Assembly (NCBI GenBank): GCA_039193455.1
Contig: JBCCWO010000017.1
Coordinates: 1 to 64,000 of the forward strand
Origin: JBCBGF01 sp039193455
GTDB lineage: Bacteria; Pseudomonadota; Alphaproteobacteria; Rhodobacterales; Rhodobacteraceae
Direction of reading: 5' to 3'
Length of the DNA: 64,000 bases
The translations under genes were made by a program, and so were the position numbers. Within the stretch, counting starts at the first letter, position 1, and each line of letters opens with the position of its first letter. This document shows positions 32,901 to 42,638 of this stretch, one piece after another. The notes below the pieces were generated by a model, which saw only the letters and a list, made by a program, of their open reading frames with translations, searched no databases and was not told the origin of the DNA.

Positions 32901-33811
32901 CAGTGCCCTGCCTCGCCCAGTGAGTAGAGCTCGGTCGGCATCAACAGCAGATCAAGCGCCAGCTTGCCGCAGACGACCAGCACGAGAATGGCGAGCAGGA
33001 TCCGCAACTGTTCGGCCTTCAGCTTGGTGCCGATCTGTGTCCCCACCTGCGCGCCGATCACACCGCCGATCAACAGCAACACGGCCAGCACCATGTCGAC
33101 GGTGAAGTTCGTGGTTGCGTGCAAGAGCGTGGTGAACGCGGTGACGAAGATGATCTGGAAAAGCGAGGTGCCGACAACGACCTTTGTGGGCATGCCCAGC
33201 AAATAGATCATCGCGGGCACCATGATAAAGCCGCCACCGACACCCATGATGGCCGCCAAAATACCCACCGAGATCCCGACCAGCACGGGCGGGATGACCG
33301 AGATGTAAAGGCCCGAGGTCCGGAACTTCATCTTGAACGGCAGGTTGTGGACCCAGGTATGTTTGCGCCGCGTCGGGATCGCGCCGGCCCGGGTTTTGCG
33401 GATCGCGTTCAGGCTTTCGACGAACATCAGGGACCCGATGATGCCGAGAAAGACGACGTAGCTGAGCCGCACGAGCAGATCGACCTGTCCGATGGCCTTG
33501 AGCGCGTTGAAGACCTGTACCCCCAGGGCGGCGCCGATAAGGCCCCCGACTAGCAGCACCGTGCCCATGCGGAAGTCGACCGTGCGTCGTCTTACATGGG
33601 CCAGAACGCCGGAAAAGGACGAGGCGACGATCTGGTTGGCTTCGGTTGCGACGGCGACCGCGGGTGGGATGCCGATAAAAAACAACAGCGGTGTCATCAA
33701 GAACCCGCCGCCCACACCGAACATGCCCGACAACACCCCGACCATGCCGCCCAACCCCAAAAGGAGGAAGGCGTTGACCGAAACCTCGGCAATCGGCAGG
33801 TAAATTTGCAT
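32900..33811 (-). CDS. TauE/SafE (TSUP) family permease
   Basis: A 303-aa inner-membrane transporter with two similar halves, each containing the GxGGGF motif of TSUP permeases (GVGGGFLMTPLLFFIG and GVGGGFIMVPAMIYLLG), and about eight membrane segments. Members move sulfite, sulfoacetate or related anions. It is in an operon with TIGR02186. The start ATG 33811 is chosen; an in-frame start nine codons upstream is less likely. It differs from the shorter TSUP gene at 14889. Confidence 0.92.
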   Translation of the reverse strand: MQIYLPIAEVSVNAFLLLGLGGMVGVLSGMFGVGGGFLMTPLLFFIGIPPAVAVATEANQIVASSFSGVLAHVRRRTVDFRMGTVLLVGGLIGAALGVQVFNALKAIGQVDLLVRLSYVVFLGIIGSLMFVESLNAIRKTRAGAIPTRRKHTWVHNLPFKMKFRTSGLYISVIPPVLVGISVGILAAIMGVGGGFIMVPAMIYLLGMPTKVVVGTSLFQIIFVTAFTTLLHATTNFTVDMVLAVLLLIGGVIGAQVGTQIGTKLKAEQLRILLAILVLVVCGKLALDLLLMPTELYSLGEAGH

Positions 33812-33897
33812 GGGTGACCTTCGTGGTGTGTCAGTCACTTACAAAATGTCGCAGATGGCTGGTAGGCCCCTTTATGCGACATATCGGAACAATTCCG

Positions 33898-34509
33898 TTA
33901 GCCTGAGGCTTCGCTGTCCTCTTCGATCAAGTATTTTTGCAAAGCAACGATCTGAAGCCAGAGAAAAACAAATAAGATCAAGGGGAAGCCAAAGGTCTCG
34001 ATCTTGACCCAGGTGTCTGTGGACAGGGTGCGCCAAACGATTTCATTTGCCACCGCAAGCCCCGCGAAACAGGCGGCGAGGCGGCGCGTCAGGATCATCC
34101 AGCCTTCGTCCCGCATTGGCAGAAACTCACTCATCACCCAGGCCAGGTAGGATCGGCCCTGCAAGAGGCCGATGCCGAGGATCCCGGCGAAGATGCCGTA
34201 GACCAGGGTGGTCTTCATCTTGAAGAACCGCTCGTCATTGAACCACACCGTCAGGCCGCCGAATATGATGACCAGAACGGCGGTAAAGACCTGCATGCGG
34301 CTGAGCTTGCCCGTCAGCTTCCAAAGGATGGCAATGGAGATCAGCAGGATCGGCACGAACACCGCGGCGGCCACGATAAAGCCGTCATAGTCGGTGCCGC
34401 CGATCGTGTAGGTTTCGTCCCGCACATAGAGGTAGAAGGCAAAGAACAAGAGCGGTGGTCCGAGTTCGAGCACCTGCTTTACCACCGGATTGATCTTTTT
34501 TTCTGCCAT
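33898..34509 (-). CDS. yciB: YciB/septation protein A family
   Basis: A 203-aa inner-membrane protein with about five helices. It shows the family motif at the start (VLELGPPLLFFAFY) and RRLAACFAGLAVANEIVWRT, matching YciB (IspZ, septation protein A), which interacts with division and cell-envelope proteins. Start ATG 34509, with an in-frame ATG nine codons earlier rejected. The EamA gene upstream ends 10 bp before, so the two are co-transcribed on the minus strand together with ftsY further upstream. Confidence 0.9.
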   Translation of the reverse strand: MAEKKINPVVKQVLELGPPLLFFAFYLYVRDETYTIGGTDYDGFIVAAAVFVPILLISIAILWKLTGKLSRMQVFTAVLVIIFGGLTVWFNDERFFKMKTTLVYGIFAGILGIGLLQGRSYLAWVMSEFLPMRDEGWMILTRRLAACFAGLAVANEIVWRTLSTDTWVKIETFGFPLILFVFLWLQIVALQKYLIEEDSEASG

Positions 34510-34519
34510 TGCGCCCGCC

Positions 34520-35422
34520 TTATCCTGCCATCTCAACTATCACCGCACCCGCTGCGATCAAGGCCATGAGCGCCAGCCTGCGCGGTCCGACCGTGTCGCC
34601 GAGAAAGGCCCATCCGATCAGCGCGGCAAACACGGTCGATGTTTCGCGCAACACCGCGGCTTCGCCCACCTTGTCCAGCCGGGTGGCCAGCATGATCGAC
34701 CCGAAAGAGAAAAAAGCCACAAACGCCCCGATGACACCGCGGGCCATCAGGGGGCCAAGCGCGGGTGGATTGGGCAGGCGGACATAGCGTGCCGCGGCGA
34801 CCCACGGCATGAACAGCCCGTCGATGAAGAAAAGCCACGCCAGAAAGGTGAAGGGATCTGCTGTCGACCGGATGCCGTAGGCGTCATAGGTGGTGTAGAG
34901 GGCGACAAACGCCCCGGTCGCGACCGCGAGCGCAAGGGCGGTGGGCAGGTTGGCGCGGTCTCTTTCCAGAAAGATCAGGTTGTAGGCCGCCAGACCGAAG
35001 ATGCCCGACATCAAGACGCCAACCCCCAGCCATTGCCCGCCGGTGAAGGTTTCACCGAAGAGGATGTAGGCCCCGATCACCGTAAAGAAGGGCCCCGTGC
35101 CCCGGACAACCGGGTAGACCACGGTGAACGCGCCATAGCTGTAGGCGCTGGCCTGCAAGACCTTGTAGCCGATGTGGATCACGAAGGCGCCGGCAAAGAT
35201 CGGCCACATGTGCGGCTCGGGCCAGGGCACGACAAACAGCGCGAAGGGCGCCGCGATCAGACCGTAAGAGGCGTCAATCGCGCCGCGGGTGAGCCAGGGG
35301 TCGTGGCGGCCCTTTTGCAGCGCACCGAAGACCGCGTGCAGGAAGGCGGCAAGCAGGGCGAGGCCCAGCGCCAGGTCACGCCCGGCCTCGGTGCCTTCCA
35401 ACGAGATCAGCCATGCGCTCAC
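34520..35422 (-). CDS. EamA-family (DMT) transporter
   Basis: A 300-aa inner-membrane protein with ten hydrophobic segments arranged as two EamA repeats. The conserved YPVVRGTGPFF and YIxFGE features are present in the first half and GEAAVLRETSTVFAALIGW in the second. Drug/metabolite-superfamily exporters of this type move amino acids, nucleotide sugars or drugs; the substrate cannot be inferred. It lies 18 bp after ftsY and 10 bp before yciB. Two other EamA genes occur at 51896 and 54346. Confidence 0.92.
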   Translation of the reverse strand: MSAWLISLEGTEAGRDLALGLALLAAFLHAVFGALQKGRHDPWLTRGAIDASYGLIAAPFALFVVPWPEPHMWPIFAGAFVIHIGYKVLQASAYSYGAFTVVYPVVRGTGPFFTVIGAYILFGETFTGGQWLGVGVLMSGIFGLAAYNLIFLERDRANLPTALALAVATGAFVALYTTYDAYGIRSTADPFTFLAWLFFIDGLFMPWVAAARYVRLPNPPALGPLMARGVIGAFVAFFSFGSIMLATRLDKVGEAAVLRETSTVFAALIGWAFLGDTVGPRRLALMALIAAGAVIVEMAG

Positions 35423-35440
35423 CGGGCAGCGCGCCCCGCT

Positions 35441-36778
35441 TTAGGCTGCATCGAGCCCTGTCAGCGCGGCCGCAAACTCTTCCGGGTCGAACGGCGCCAG
35501 GTCGTCGATCTGTTCGCCCACGCCAATGGCATGGATCGGCAGGCCGAACTTGTCGGCCAGCGCCACCAGCACCCCGCCCTTTGCGGTACCATCGAGCTTG
35601 GTCATCACAAGGCCCGAGACGTCTGACAGTTTCTGGAAGGTCTCGACCTGGCTGAGCGCGTTCTGCCCGGTGGTTGCGTCGAGCACCAAGAGCGTGTTGT
35701 GCGGTGCATCCGGATCTTTCTTGCGGATCACGCGCACGATCTTGGCCAGTTCTTCCATCAGATCGGCGCGGTTTTGCAAGCGTCCCGCGGTGTCGATCAT
35801 CAACAGATCCGCCCCGTCGTTTTCGGCCCGGACCATCGCGTCATAGGCAAGGCTTGCGGGATCGGACCCTTCGGGGGCGGTCAGAACCGGGACATCGGCG
35901 CGCTGGCCCCAGACCTGAAGCTGCTCGACCGCTGCGGCGCGAAAGGTGTCGCCCGCAGCGATCACCACCTTCTTGCCCGCAGCGCGGAACTGGCTGGCAA
36001 GCTTGCCGATGGTTGTGGTTTTGCCCGACCCGTTGACGCCCACCACAAGCACGACCTGCGGTTTCTTTGGATAAAGCGGCAGGGGGCGGGCCACCGGCTC
36101 CATGATCCTGGCAATCTCGGTCGCCATGATCTGTTTCAGCTCGTCCGTGGACAGGCGCTTGCCCATCCGGCCCTCGGCAATGTTCGCGGCAACTCGTAGT
36201 GCAGTATCGACGCCCATGTCGGAGGTGATGAAGAGCTCTTCCAGGCTTTCGAGCATCTCGTCATCCAGCTCGCGCCGCAGAACGGGCGCATCGGCGCGGC
36301 GGCCCATGAGGCGGCCCAGAAAGCCCGGGCTTGCGGGCGCGTCCGCTGTGCTGGGCGGGGGTACCTCGACCGGTGCCGGTGCTGGTGTCGGCTCTACGAC
36401 GGGCGGGACTTCAGCGGGAGCGGGCGGTTGGGTTTCAACCAGTGGCTCGGGTTCGGGTTCGGGCGATGGAGCCGGTTCCGACTCGGGTGGTGGTGTCGGC
36501 TTGGGAACTGGCTCAGGGTCAGGTTGCGGAATGGGTTCCGGCTCGGGGATGGGTTCCGGGTCAGGAGCCAGTTCCGGTTCCGGTACGGGCGTCGGCTCCG
36601 GTGCAGGCTCTGGCGCGACAGCCGTCGCCGGTTCTGCCGCAGGGGTTGGTTCCGGTTGCTCTGTGCGGGGATCGGGGGCCTCTTCGACCCCGCCATCGGC
36701 CACGATTGCATCCAGCCCCTCCTCAAGTTTCGAGGATGACTTGAACAGCTTGTCTTTTAGTTTTCTGAAGAACGCCAT
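35441..36778 (-). CDS. ftsY: Signal recognition particle receptor
   Basis: The 445-aa SRP receptor docks ribosome-nascent chain complexes at the inner membrane and hydrolyses GTP with Ffh. The N-terminal A domain is unusually Pro/Glu-rich (about residues 33-145; repeats of PEPEP type with PTP and PDPEP variants). The NG domain follows, with the G-1 loop GVNGSGKTTTIGKLA near residue 250, DTAGRLQNRADLM and TKLDGTAKGG. Length and order are normal. Its start lies 71 bp downstream of the formate dehydrogenase beta gene. Confidence 0.97.
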   Translation of the reverse strand: MAFFRKLKDKLFKSSSKLEEGLDAIVADGGVEEAPDPRTEQPEPTPAAEPATAVAPEPAPEPTPVPEPELAPDPEPIPEPEPIPQPDPEPVPKPTPPPESEPAPSPEPEPEPLVETQPPAPAEVPPVVEPTPAPAPVEVPPPSTADAPASPGFLGRLMGRRADAPVLRRELDDEMLESLEELFITSDMGVDTALRVAANIAEGRMGKRLSTDELKQIMATEIARIMEPVARPLPLYPKKPQVVLVVGVNGSGKTTTIGKLASQFRAAGKKVVIAAGDTFRAAAVEQLQVWGQRADVPVLTAPEGSDPASLAYDAMVRAENDGADLLMIDTAGRLQNRADLMEELAKIVRVIRKKDPDAPHNTLLVLDATTGQNALSQVETFQKLSDVSGLVMTKLDGTAKGGVLVALADKFGLPIHAIGVGEQIDDLAPFDPEEFAAALTGLDAA

Positions 36779-36849
36779 TTTAACCCACGGTCCGTGCCCC
36801 GTGACTTATGCCTTTTGCAAAGGGTTTGAAAGGCGGCGCGGCGCAGCGA

Positions 36850-38535
36850 TCAGATCTCGTCCGGGAAATGCTGCATTGTCAGGCGGATCGGGTTCGGGGC
36901 GGCCTGCCCCAGACCACAGATCGATGCATCGGCCATTGCAGTGCACAGCTCTTCCAAGAGACCCTGGTCCCAGCGATCGGCCTGCATAAGCTTTACCGCC
37001 TTCTCACAACCGACCCGGCAGGGCGTGCACTGGCCACAGCTCTCATCCTCAAAAAACCGTAGCATGTTGAGCGCGGCGGCCTTGGCGCTGTCCTGATCCG
37101 ACAGCACCACGACCGCGGCAGAGCCGATGAATGTGCCGTGTTCCTGCAGCGTGTCGAAATCGAGCGGGACATCGTCGAGCGTGGCAGGCAACAGCCCCGA
37201 CGATGGGCCGCCGGGTTGGTAGGCCTTGAAAACATGCCCCTCGGCCATGCCGCCCGCAGCCTCGATGATATCGGTGATGGTCGATCCCGCGGGCAAGAGA
37301 TACACCCCGGGCTGGGCCACCCGCCCGGAGACCGAGTAGTTGCGCAGACCGACACGCCCGTTCTTTTCGGTCGTGTTCAGCACCTCAGCGCCGAAACGGG
37401 CGATCCGGGCCACCCAATGCAGCGTTTCGACGTTGTGCACGAGCGTCGGGCGATCGAAGATCCCGACCTCGGCCACAAAGGGCGGACGGTGGCGGGGCAG
37501 GCCGCGCTTGCCCTCGATCGATTCGATCATCGCGCTCTCTTCGCCGCAGATATAGGCACCCGCACCCCGGCGCAGATCGATGTACCCCGGCGCGACGATG
37601 CCAGCGTCTTCCAACGCGGCGATTTCGCGGGCGAGGATTGTTAGCACGGCCGGGTATTCGTCGCGCATGTAGATGAAGCAGGTTTCCGCCTCGACCGCCC
37701 AGGCCGCGATCAGCATGCCTTCGAGGAACATGTGCGGTTCGCGTTCCAGGTGGTACCGGTCTTTGAAGGTCCCCGGCTCGCCCTCATCGCCGTTGACGGC
37801 GAGGTAGCGTGGGCCCGCATAGCCGCGCACAAAGCTCCATTTCCGTCCGGCGGGGAAACCCGCGCCGCCCAGACCACGCAGCCCGGCATCCAAAACGGCG
37901 CTTTGGACCGCTTCGGGATCGCCGCCTTCGCGAAGCGTGGCGAGTGTGAGATAGCCCCCCTCGGCACGGTACGCGGCAAAGCCTTGATACTCTGGGATCA
38001 CGGGATGCGTGTCGTTGGCGTGGATCGCTGCCATGACCTTTTCGGGGGTCGCGTGGTCGATGTGGTTGTGCCCGAGTTCACAGGTGGGCGCGGTATCGCA
38101 GCGCCCCATGCAGGGCGCCCGCTCCACGCGCACCTCGGCGGGGTCGAGCCCATCCTCTAGCGCCGCTTTCAGCGCCTGCGCCCCGGCAAGTTCGCACGAC
38201 AGTGAGTCGCAGACCCGCACCGTCAGCGCGGGGGGCGGCGTTTCGCCTTCCTTGACCAGATCGAAATGGGCGTAAAAGCTCGCAACTTCCCAGATCTCGG
38301 CCATCGACAGCCGCATCCCTTCCGCGAGCGCGCGCAGATGGGCGGCAGAGAGGTGGCCGTGGGCGTCCTGGATCAGATGCAGATGCTCAATCAGCAGGTC
38401 GCGGCGGCGCGGGCGATCGCCAAGCAGGCGGCGCACCTCGGCCATGGCGTCATCGTCCCACTGGCGCCCCTTTGGCGTCTTGCGCCCGCGGCCACGGCCG
38501 GACTTCCAGATGCCTTTTTTGTCGTCGAGCGCCAT
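36850..38535 (-). CDS. NuoEF-like fused formate dehydrogenase beta subunit
   Basis: A 561-aa protein fusing a NuoE-type [2Fe-2S] thioredoxin-like domain (Cys pairs in CDSLSCELAG and APCMGRCDTAP) to a NuoF-type flavoprotein domain. The flavoprotein part has GLGGAGFPAGRKW and the FMN/NAD segment NGDEGEPGTFKDR. [4Fe-4S] ligands are Cys500, Cys503, Cys506 and Cys540. The layout matches the beta subunit of NAD-dependent tungsten/molybdenum formate dehydrogenases (Fdh1B-like). The usual alpha subunit is absent from the window, so it is an orphan here. ATG 38535 gives the typical basic KGRQWDDD N-terminus. Confidence 0.9.
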   Translation of the reverse strand: MALDDKKGIWKSGRGRGRKTPKGRQWDDDAMAEVRRLLGDRPRRRDLLIEHLHLIQDAHGHLSAAHLRALAEGMRLSMAEIWEVASFYAHFDLVKEGETPPPALTVRVCDSLSCELAGAQALKAALEDGLDPAEVRVERAPCMGRCDTAPTCELGHNHIDHATPEKVMAAIHANDTHPVIPEYQGFAAYRAEGGYLTLATLREGGDPEAVQSAVLDAGLRGLGGAGFPAGRKWSFVRGYAGPRYLAVNGDEGEPGTFKDRYHLEREPHMFLEGMLIAAWAVEAETCFIYMRDEYPAVLTILAREIAALEDAGIVAPGYIDLRRGAGAYICGEESAMIESIEGKRGLPRHRPPFVAEVGIFDRPTLVHNVETLHWVARIARFGAEVLNTTEKNGRVGLRNYSVSGRVAQPGVYLLPAGSTITDIIEAAGGMAEGHVFKAYQPGGPSSGLLPATLDDVPLDFDTLQEHGTFIGSAAVVVLSDQDSAKAAALNMLRFFEDESCGQCTPCRVGCEKAVKLMQADRWDQGLLEELCTAMADASICGLGQAAPNPIRLTMQHFPDEI

Positions 38536-38695
38536 AGCGACGGATCCTTTGCCAACGCGCGCAGCATAGGGAGGGGGCGCGATCCGATACCATACGAAAA
38601 GCGACATATGCGGGCGCATATGCGGATGGGCAAAGGTTTGCACAGACCAAAGCGCCACAGTGGCTGGCGCGGCGGCTTTATGGCACGGTGCGGTC

Positions 38696-39094
38696 ATGAA
38701 ATGTCTGGCAGTGCTTGCACTCTCCGCGATTCCGGCCGCTGCGGCCTCGGGCGATATCCCGATGTCGGCGGCAGAGTTTGAGGCCTATACCACCGGCAAA
38801 ACGCTCACCTTTGCCGCAGACGGGCAGTTCTATGGAATCGAGGAATACCTTGAAGGCCGCCGCGTGCGCTGGGCTTTCCTGGAGGATCAGTGCCAGGACG
38901 GGGTCTGGTATCCGCAGGGCCAGATGATCTGTTTCGTGTATGAACACATTCCCGATCCGCAGTGCTGGACGTTTTATCGCGGCGACGCCGGGTTGATCGC
39001 GCAGTTCGAAAACGAAGGTGGCAGCACGACGCTGTTTGAGACACGACAGAGCGCCGAGCCGCTGGTGTGCCTGGGACCCGAGGTGGGGGTTTAG
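38696..39094 (+). CDS. Small secreted hypothetical protein
   Basis: A 132-aa protein with a signal peptide (residues 1-18, ending PAAAASG) and four cysteines in the mature part (including DQCQDG, MICFVY, PQCWTF and VCLGPE), which could form two disulfides. A YGIEEYLEGRRVRW block is followed by a predicted beta-rich fold. It resembles proteins that I recall as uncharacterised in Rhodobacterales. Start ATG 38696, with the region upstream divergent from the formate dehydrogenase beta gene; its stop overlaps that of xseA. Confidence 0.75.
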   Translation: MKCLAVLALSAIPAAAASGDIPMSAAEFEAYTTGKTLTFAADGQFYGIEEYLEGRRVRWAFLEDQCQDGVWYPQGQMICFVYEHIPDPQCWTFYRGDAGLIAQFENEGGSTTLFETRQSAEPLVCLGPEVGV

Positions 39095-40593
39095 AAGAGC
39101 GAGCCCTGTTCAGGTTTGCTGGGCGGCGCTTTGGTCTTGGCTTTGGCTTTGCCGACACCGGGTTGCATGCGCCCGTCCCGAAACTGGATCTCCAGCGCAT
39201 CCGATGCCTTCGCGGCCTTTGCCGTGGTGACAAGGTCGTCCCCCGACCAAACCAGCGCGTAGCCCCGGTTGAGCGTTTGATCGTAGCCGAGGCTCTGGCG
39301 GATCCGATCCAGCGCGGCCAGCGCTTCGGCCCGTGTTTGCTGCGCGCGCCGCCACGCCGCCGCCAAACGGTGCGCCGCGTCCTGCAGGCTTTCCCGCTGG
39401 CGACCGATGTCGCGCCGTACCTCGCGTTGCAGGCGTTCCACAGCCGGGCGGAGGCGGGCCGACAGTTTGTCGAGCGCTGCCCGCTCGCGCGCGACCTGGG
39501 CGCGCAGGAGATTGGGCCTGAGCGGTGCAGAAAGCTCGGACAGGGCAAGTCTGCGTTTGGCGACGCCGCCCTCTAGCGCGGTGACCAGATCCCGTTCGGC
39601 ACGGTCATAGCGTTGGCGGGCGGTGTCGAGCAGCGCCTCGGGCCGGGGCAGGGCGCGGGACAGATCGGCCAGGCGCTGGCGCCGCTGGCCGATGGCATTG
39701 GCCGCACTGCGCGACAGGCGCGCGCCTTGCCCATCAACCCAGGCCAAGAGGTCCACGCGGACGGGCACCGCCATCTCTGCCGCCGCAGTTGGCGTGGGCG
39801 CGCGTTGGTCGGCGGCATAGTCGATCAGCGTGGTGTCGGTTTCGTGCCCCACCGCCGAGATCAGCGGAATGTCCGAGGCCGCTGCCGCCCGCACGACGCT
39901 TTCTTCGTTAAAGCCCCACAGATCTTCGATAGAGCCACCGCCCCGCGCCACGATCAGCAGGTCGGGCCGGGGCAGGGCGCCGCCGGGTGTGAGGCGGTTG
40001 AACCCTTCGATGGCGGCGGTCACTTCGGGGGCGCATCGGTCACCCTGAACGGCAACGGGCCAGATCAGCACCTTGCGCGGAAACCGGTCGCGCAGGCGGT
40101 GAAGGATATCGCGGATGACCGCACCCGAAGGGGAGGTTGCGACACCGATGATTTCGGGCAGGTAGGGCAGGGGTTTCTTGCGCTCTTGTGCAAACAGCCC
40201 CTCGGCCTCCAGCGCTTTTTTGCGCTTCTCCAGCATGGCCATCAGCGCGCCCACGCCCGCGACCGCCATCTCGTCGACGTTCATGTTGTACTTCGATTGC
40301 GCGCCAAAGGTGGTCAGCCGCCCGGTCACCACCACCTCAAGCCCTTCTTCAGGGGCGACGCTCAGAGAGCTGATTTGCCCCTTCCACGTGGTGCAGGCCA
40401 GCACGTTGCGATCGTCCTTGATGTCGTAATAGAGGTGCCCGGACCGTGCCCGGAACACCCGCCCAACCTCGCCCCGCACGCGGATGCGCCCAAACTCGCC
40501 CTCGATCACACGCTTCACGGCGCCGGAGATTTCCGAGACAGAGAACTCGGGCGCGTTCTGGCCCGGCGCGGGATCGTCGATCAGATCGGACAT
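39091..40593 (-). CDS. xseA: Exodeoxyribonuclease VII large subunit
   Basis: The 500-aa catalytic subunit degrades single-stranded DNA into oligonucleotides with XseB. It has an N-terminal OB fold (FSVSEISGAVKRVIEGEFG), the conserved core VIRDILHRLRDRFP and GGGSIEDLWGFNEE, and a long coiled-coil C-terminal half rich in Arg/Ala. Start ATG 40593 (MSDLID), in agreement with the family length; a longer frame to 40707 lies over the purD promoter. It is divergent from purD. The small subunit xseB is not in the window. Confidence 0.96.
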   Translation of the reverse strand: MSDLIDDPAPGQNAPEFSVSEISGAVKRVIEGEFGRIRVRGEVGRVFRARSGHLYYDIKDDRNVLACTTWKGQISSLSVAPEEGLEVVVTGRLTTFGAQSKYNMNVDEMAVAGVGALMAMLEKRKKALEAEGLFAQERKKPLPYLPEIIGVATSPSGAVIRDILHRLRDRFPRKVLIWPVAVQGDRCAPEVTAAIEGFNRLTPGGALPRPDLLIVARGGGSIEDLWGFNEESVVRAAAASDIPLISAVGHETDTTLIDYAADQRAPTPTAAAEMAVPVRVDLLAWVDGQGARLSRSAANAIGQRRQRLADLSRALPRPEALLDTARQRYDRAERDLVTALEGGVAKRRLALSELSAPLRPNLLRAQVARERAALDKLSARLRPAVERLQREVRRDIGRQRESLQDAAHRLAAAWRRAQQTRAEALAALDRIRQSLGYDQTLNRGYALVWSGDDLVTTAKAAKASDALEIQFRDGRMQPGVGKAKAKTKAPPSKPEQGSLF

Positions 40594-40668
40594 GGGGTAA
40601 GGCCTGTCTTGTACTGCGTTGGGCCCAAGCCTAGAACGCCCCACGCGTGAGGTGAAGGCGAGGCGGCG

Positions 40669-41943
40669 ATGAACATCCTGATTCTGGGCGGCGGGGGGCG
40701 TGAACATGCGCTCGCCTGGGCGGTGATGCAGAACCCCAAATGCGACAAGCTGATCGTTGCACCGGGAAATGCCGGGATCGCGCAGATCGCCGATTGTGCT
40801 GCGCTGGATATCGAGGATGGCGGTGCGGTTGCGACCTTTGCCGAGGAAAACGCCGTTGATTTCGTGATCGTCGGGCCCGAGGCCCCGCTGGCCGCGGGCG
40901 TGTCGGACCGTCTGCGGGATGCGGGTTTGCTGGTCTTTGGGCCGTCAAAGGCGGCGGCGCAGCTTGAGGCGTCGAAAGGTTTTACCAAAGAGGTCTGCGA
41001 TGCTGCCGGGGCGCCGACGGCCGCTTGGGAACGGTTTTCGGATCATGAGGCGGCGCGGGCCTATGTCGCTGCACAAGGTGCGCCGATTGTGATCAAGGCG
41101 GACGGGCTGGCCGCGGGCAAGGGCGTCGTTGTTGCGATGGCGGAAGACGAGGCCCTTGCCGCCGTGGACGACATGTTCGGCGGGGCGCTTGGGGCGGCGG
41201 GGGCCGAGGTGGTGGTTGAAGAGTTTATGGAGGGTGAAGAAGCCTCCTACTTCGTGCTTTGCGACGGGACGGATGTGCTGCCCATCGGGACGGCGCAGGA
41301 CCACAAGCGGGTGGGTGAGGGGGACACAGGCCCCAATACCGGCGGGATGGGAGCCTATTCCCCCGCACCTGTGATGACCGACGAGATGCAGCGCCGCGCG
41401 TTGGACGAGATCGTGCGCCCCACGCTGGTCGAGATGGTCCGGCGCGGAACGCCGTATCAAGGCGTGCTTTACGTTGGTCTGATGATCTCGGACGGTGCGC
41501 CGCGGCTCGTGGAGTACAACGTGCGTTTCGGCGATCCGGAAACCCAGGTGATGATGATGCGGTTGGGTGGGCAGGCCTTTGATCTTATCCATGCAGCGGC
41601 AGAGGGGCGTTTGGCCGAGGCGCGGGTGAACTGGGCCGACGATCATGCGATGACCGTTGTGATGGCATCCGACGGCTATCCGGGTGCCTATGAAAAAGGC
41701 TCGGTGATCGAAGGTCTGGATGTGCTGGCCGAGGACAGCGCGCATATGGTCTTTCACGCGGGCACCGGCAGTCGGGACGGCAAGATCGTTGCCACAGGTG
41801 GGCGGGTTCTGAATGTCACGGCGCGTGGGGCGACGCTGAACGAGGCGCGGGACCGGGCCTATGCCATGGTGGACGCAATCGATTGGCCCGGTGGGTTTTG
41901 CCGGCGCGATATCGGGTGGCGGGCGCTTGGTGAAAGCCGTTAG
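40669..41943 (+). CDS. purD: Phosphoribosylamine-glycine ligase
   Basis: The 424-aa ATP-grasp enzyme joins glycine to phosphoribosylamine, the second step of purine biosynthesis. It starts MNILILGGGGREHALAW, has the FGPSKAAAQLEASK segment, the ADGLAAGKGVVVA ATP-binding loop, and NTGGMGAYSPAP and NVRFGDPETQ in the ATP-grasp and metal region. Length is normal. It is divergent from xseA with a 75-bp promoter gap and overlaps the convergent VCBS gene at its stop. No other pur genes are nearby. Confidence 0.97.
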   Translation: MNILILGGGGREHALAWAVMQNPKCDKLIVAPGNAGIAQIADCAALDIEDGGAVATFAEENAVDFVIVGPEAPLAAGVSDRLRDAGLLVFGPSKAAAQLEASKGFTKEVCDAAGAPTAAWERFSDHEAARAYVAAQGAPIVIKADGLAAGKGVVVAMAEDEALAAVDDMFGGALGAAGAEVVVEEFMEGEEASYFVLCDGTDVLPIGTAQDHKRVGEGDTGPNTGGMGAYSPAPVMTDEMQRRALDEIVRPTLVEMVRRGTPYQGVLYVGLMISDGAPRLVEYNVRFGDPETQVMMMRLGGQAFDLIHAAAEGRLAEARVNWADDHAMTVVMASDGYPGAYEKGSVIEGLDVLAEDSAHMVFHAGTGSRDGKIVATGGRVLNVTARGATLNEARDRAYAMVDAIDWPGGFCRRDIGWRALGESR

Positions 41944-42638
41944 AGCGCGCAGTCGAGCGCCGCGGCAAAGCTGGACCGGTCGACATAGGGGCCGAGCGGC
42001 CTTGAGATGATTGCGCCTGCGATAAAGCGCACGGACATCACGGTTTGCCAGTTGCGGCTTGCCACGATCATCTCGGGCCCGTCTCCGCAGTCCCGGATGC
42101 CGCCGCCGATATCGGGTTCGCCGATACGGTGGTTGGTGAAACCTTCGCTGTCGCCGACGGGGGTGAGCCGGTCGCCGTCAAACCGCACGATTCGAAGCGT
42201 CTTGGCGAGGTGGGGCCTGTCGACATAGGCGATCTCAACTGCGCCGTCGCGGTCGAGATCGGCAATGCCAATGGGCGCAAGCCAGCGGAAACGCGTTCCG
42301 ATATGGGGTGTGGCCGCGATCAAGCCGTCTGTGCCATAGACGGCCAACCGTGCACCACGGGTCTGGTCGCTTTCCACCGTGACGACCTCGGGCGCGCCAT
42401 CGCCATCAAGGTCCGCCAGGCGTGGGGCCACGTCTTCGAACACGCTGGTTTCCGGCAAGGTCAGGCGCAGGTCGGGCCCGCCCGCAATCTCAAGCACAAG
42501 CGTGCCAAATTCGACATCATCGCCCAGCACGGCGTGGGGATAGCGGTTGGTGGGCTCGGCATAGCGCGCGCCAGTGATCGTGTCGGCCTGCCCCGCCCCG
42601 GCGACGAGCGCCGCGAACAGCGCCGCGCGCGCAAGCAT
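41940..42638 (-). CDS. Secreted VCBS/FG-GAP repeat protein
   Basis: A 232-aa protein with a signal peptide (residues 1-18, ending GAGQA) and a seven-bladed-type repeat containing the Ca-binding motif DLDGDGAPEVV and a second DLDRDGAVEIA, typical of FG-GAP/VCBS proteins. It is probably periplasmic or cell-surface, binding Ca through the Asp-rich loops; the substrate is unknown. Its stop is convergent with purD and its start abuts the ferredoxin gene stop. Confidence 0.8.
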   Translation of the reverse strand: MLARAALFAALVAGAGQADTITGARYAEPTNRYPHAVLGDDVEFGTLVLEIAGGPDLRLTLPETSVFEDVAPRLADLDGDGAPEVVTVESDQTRGARLAVYGTDGLIAATPHIGTRFRWLAPIGIADLDRDGAVEIAYVDRPHLAKTLRIVRFDGDRLTPVGDSEGFTNHRIGEPDIGGGIRDCGDGPEMIVASRNWQTVMSVRFIAGAIISRPLGPYVDRSSFAAALDCAL

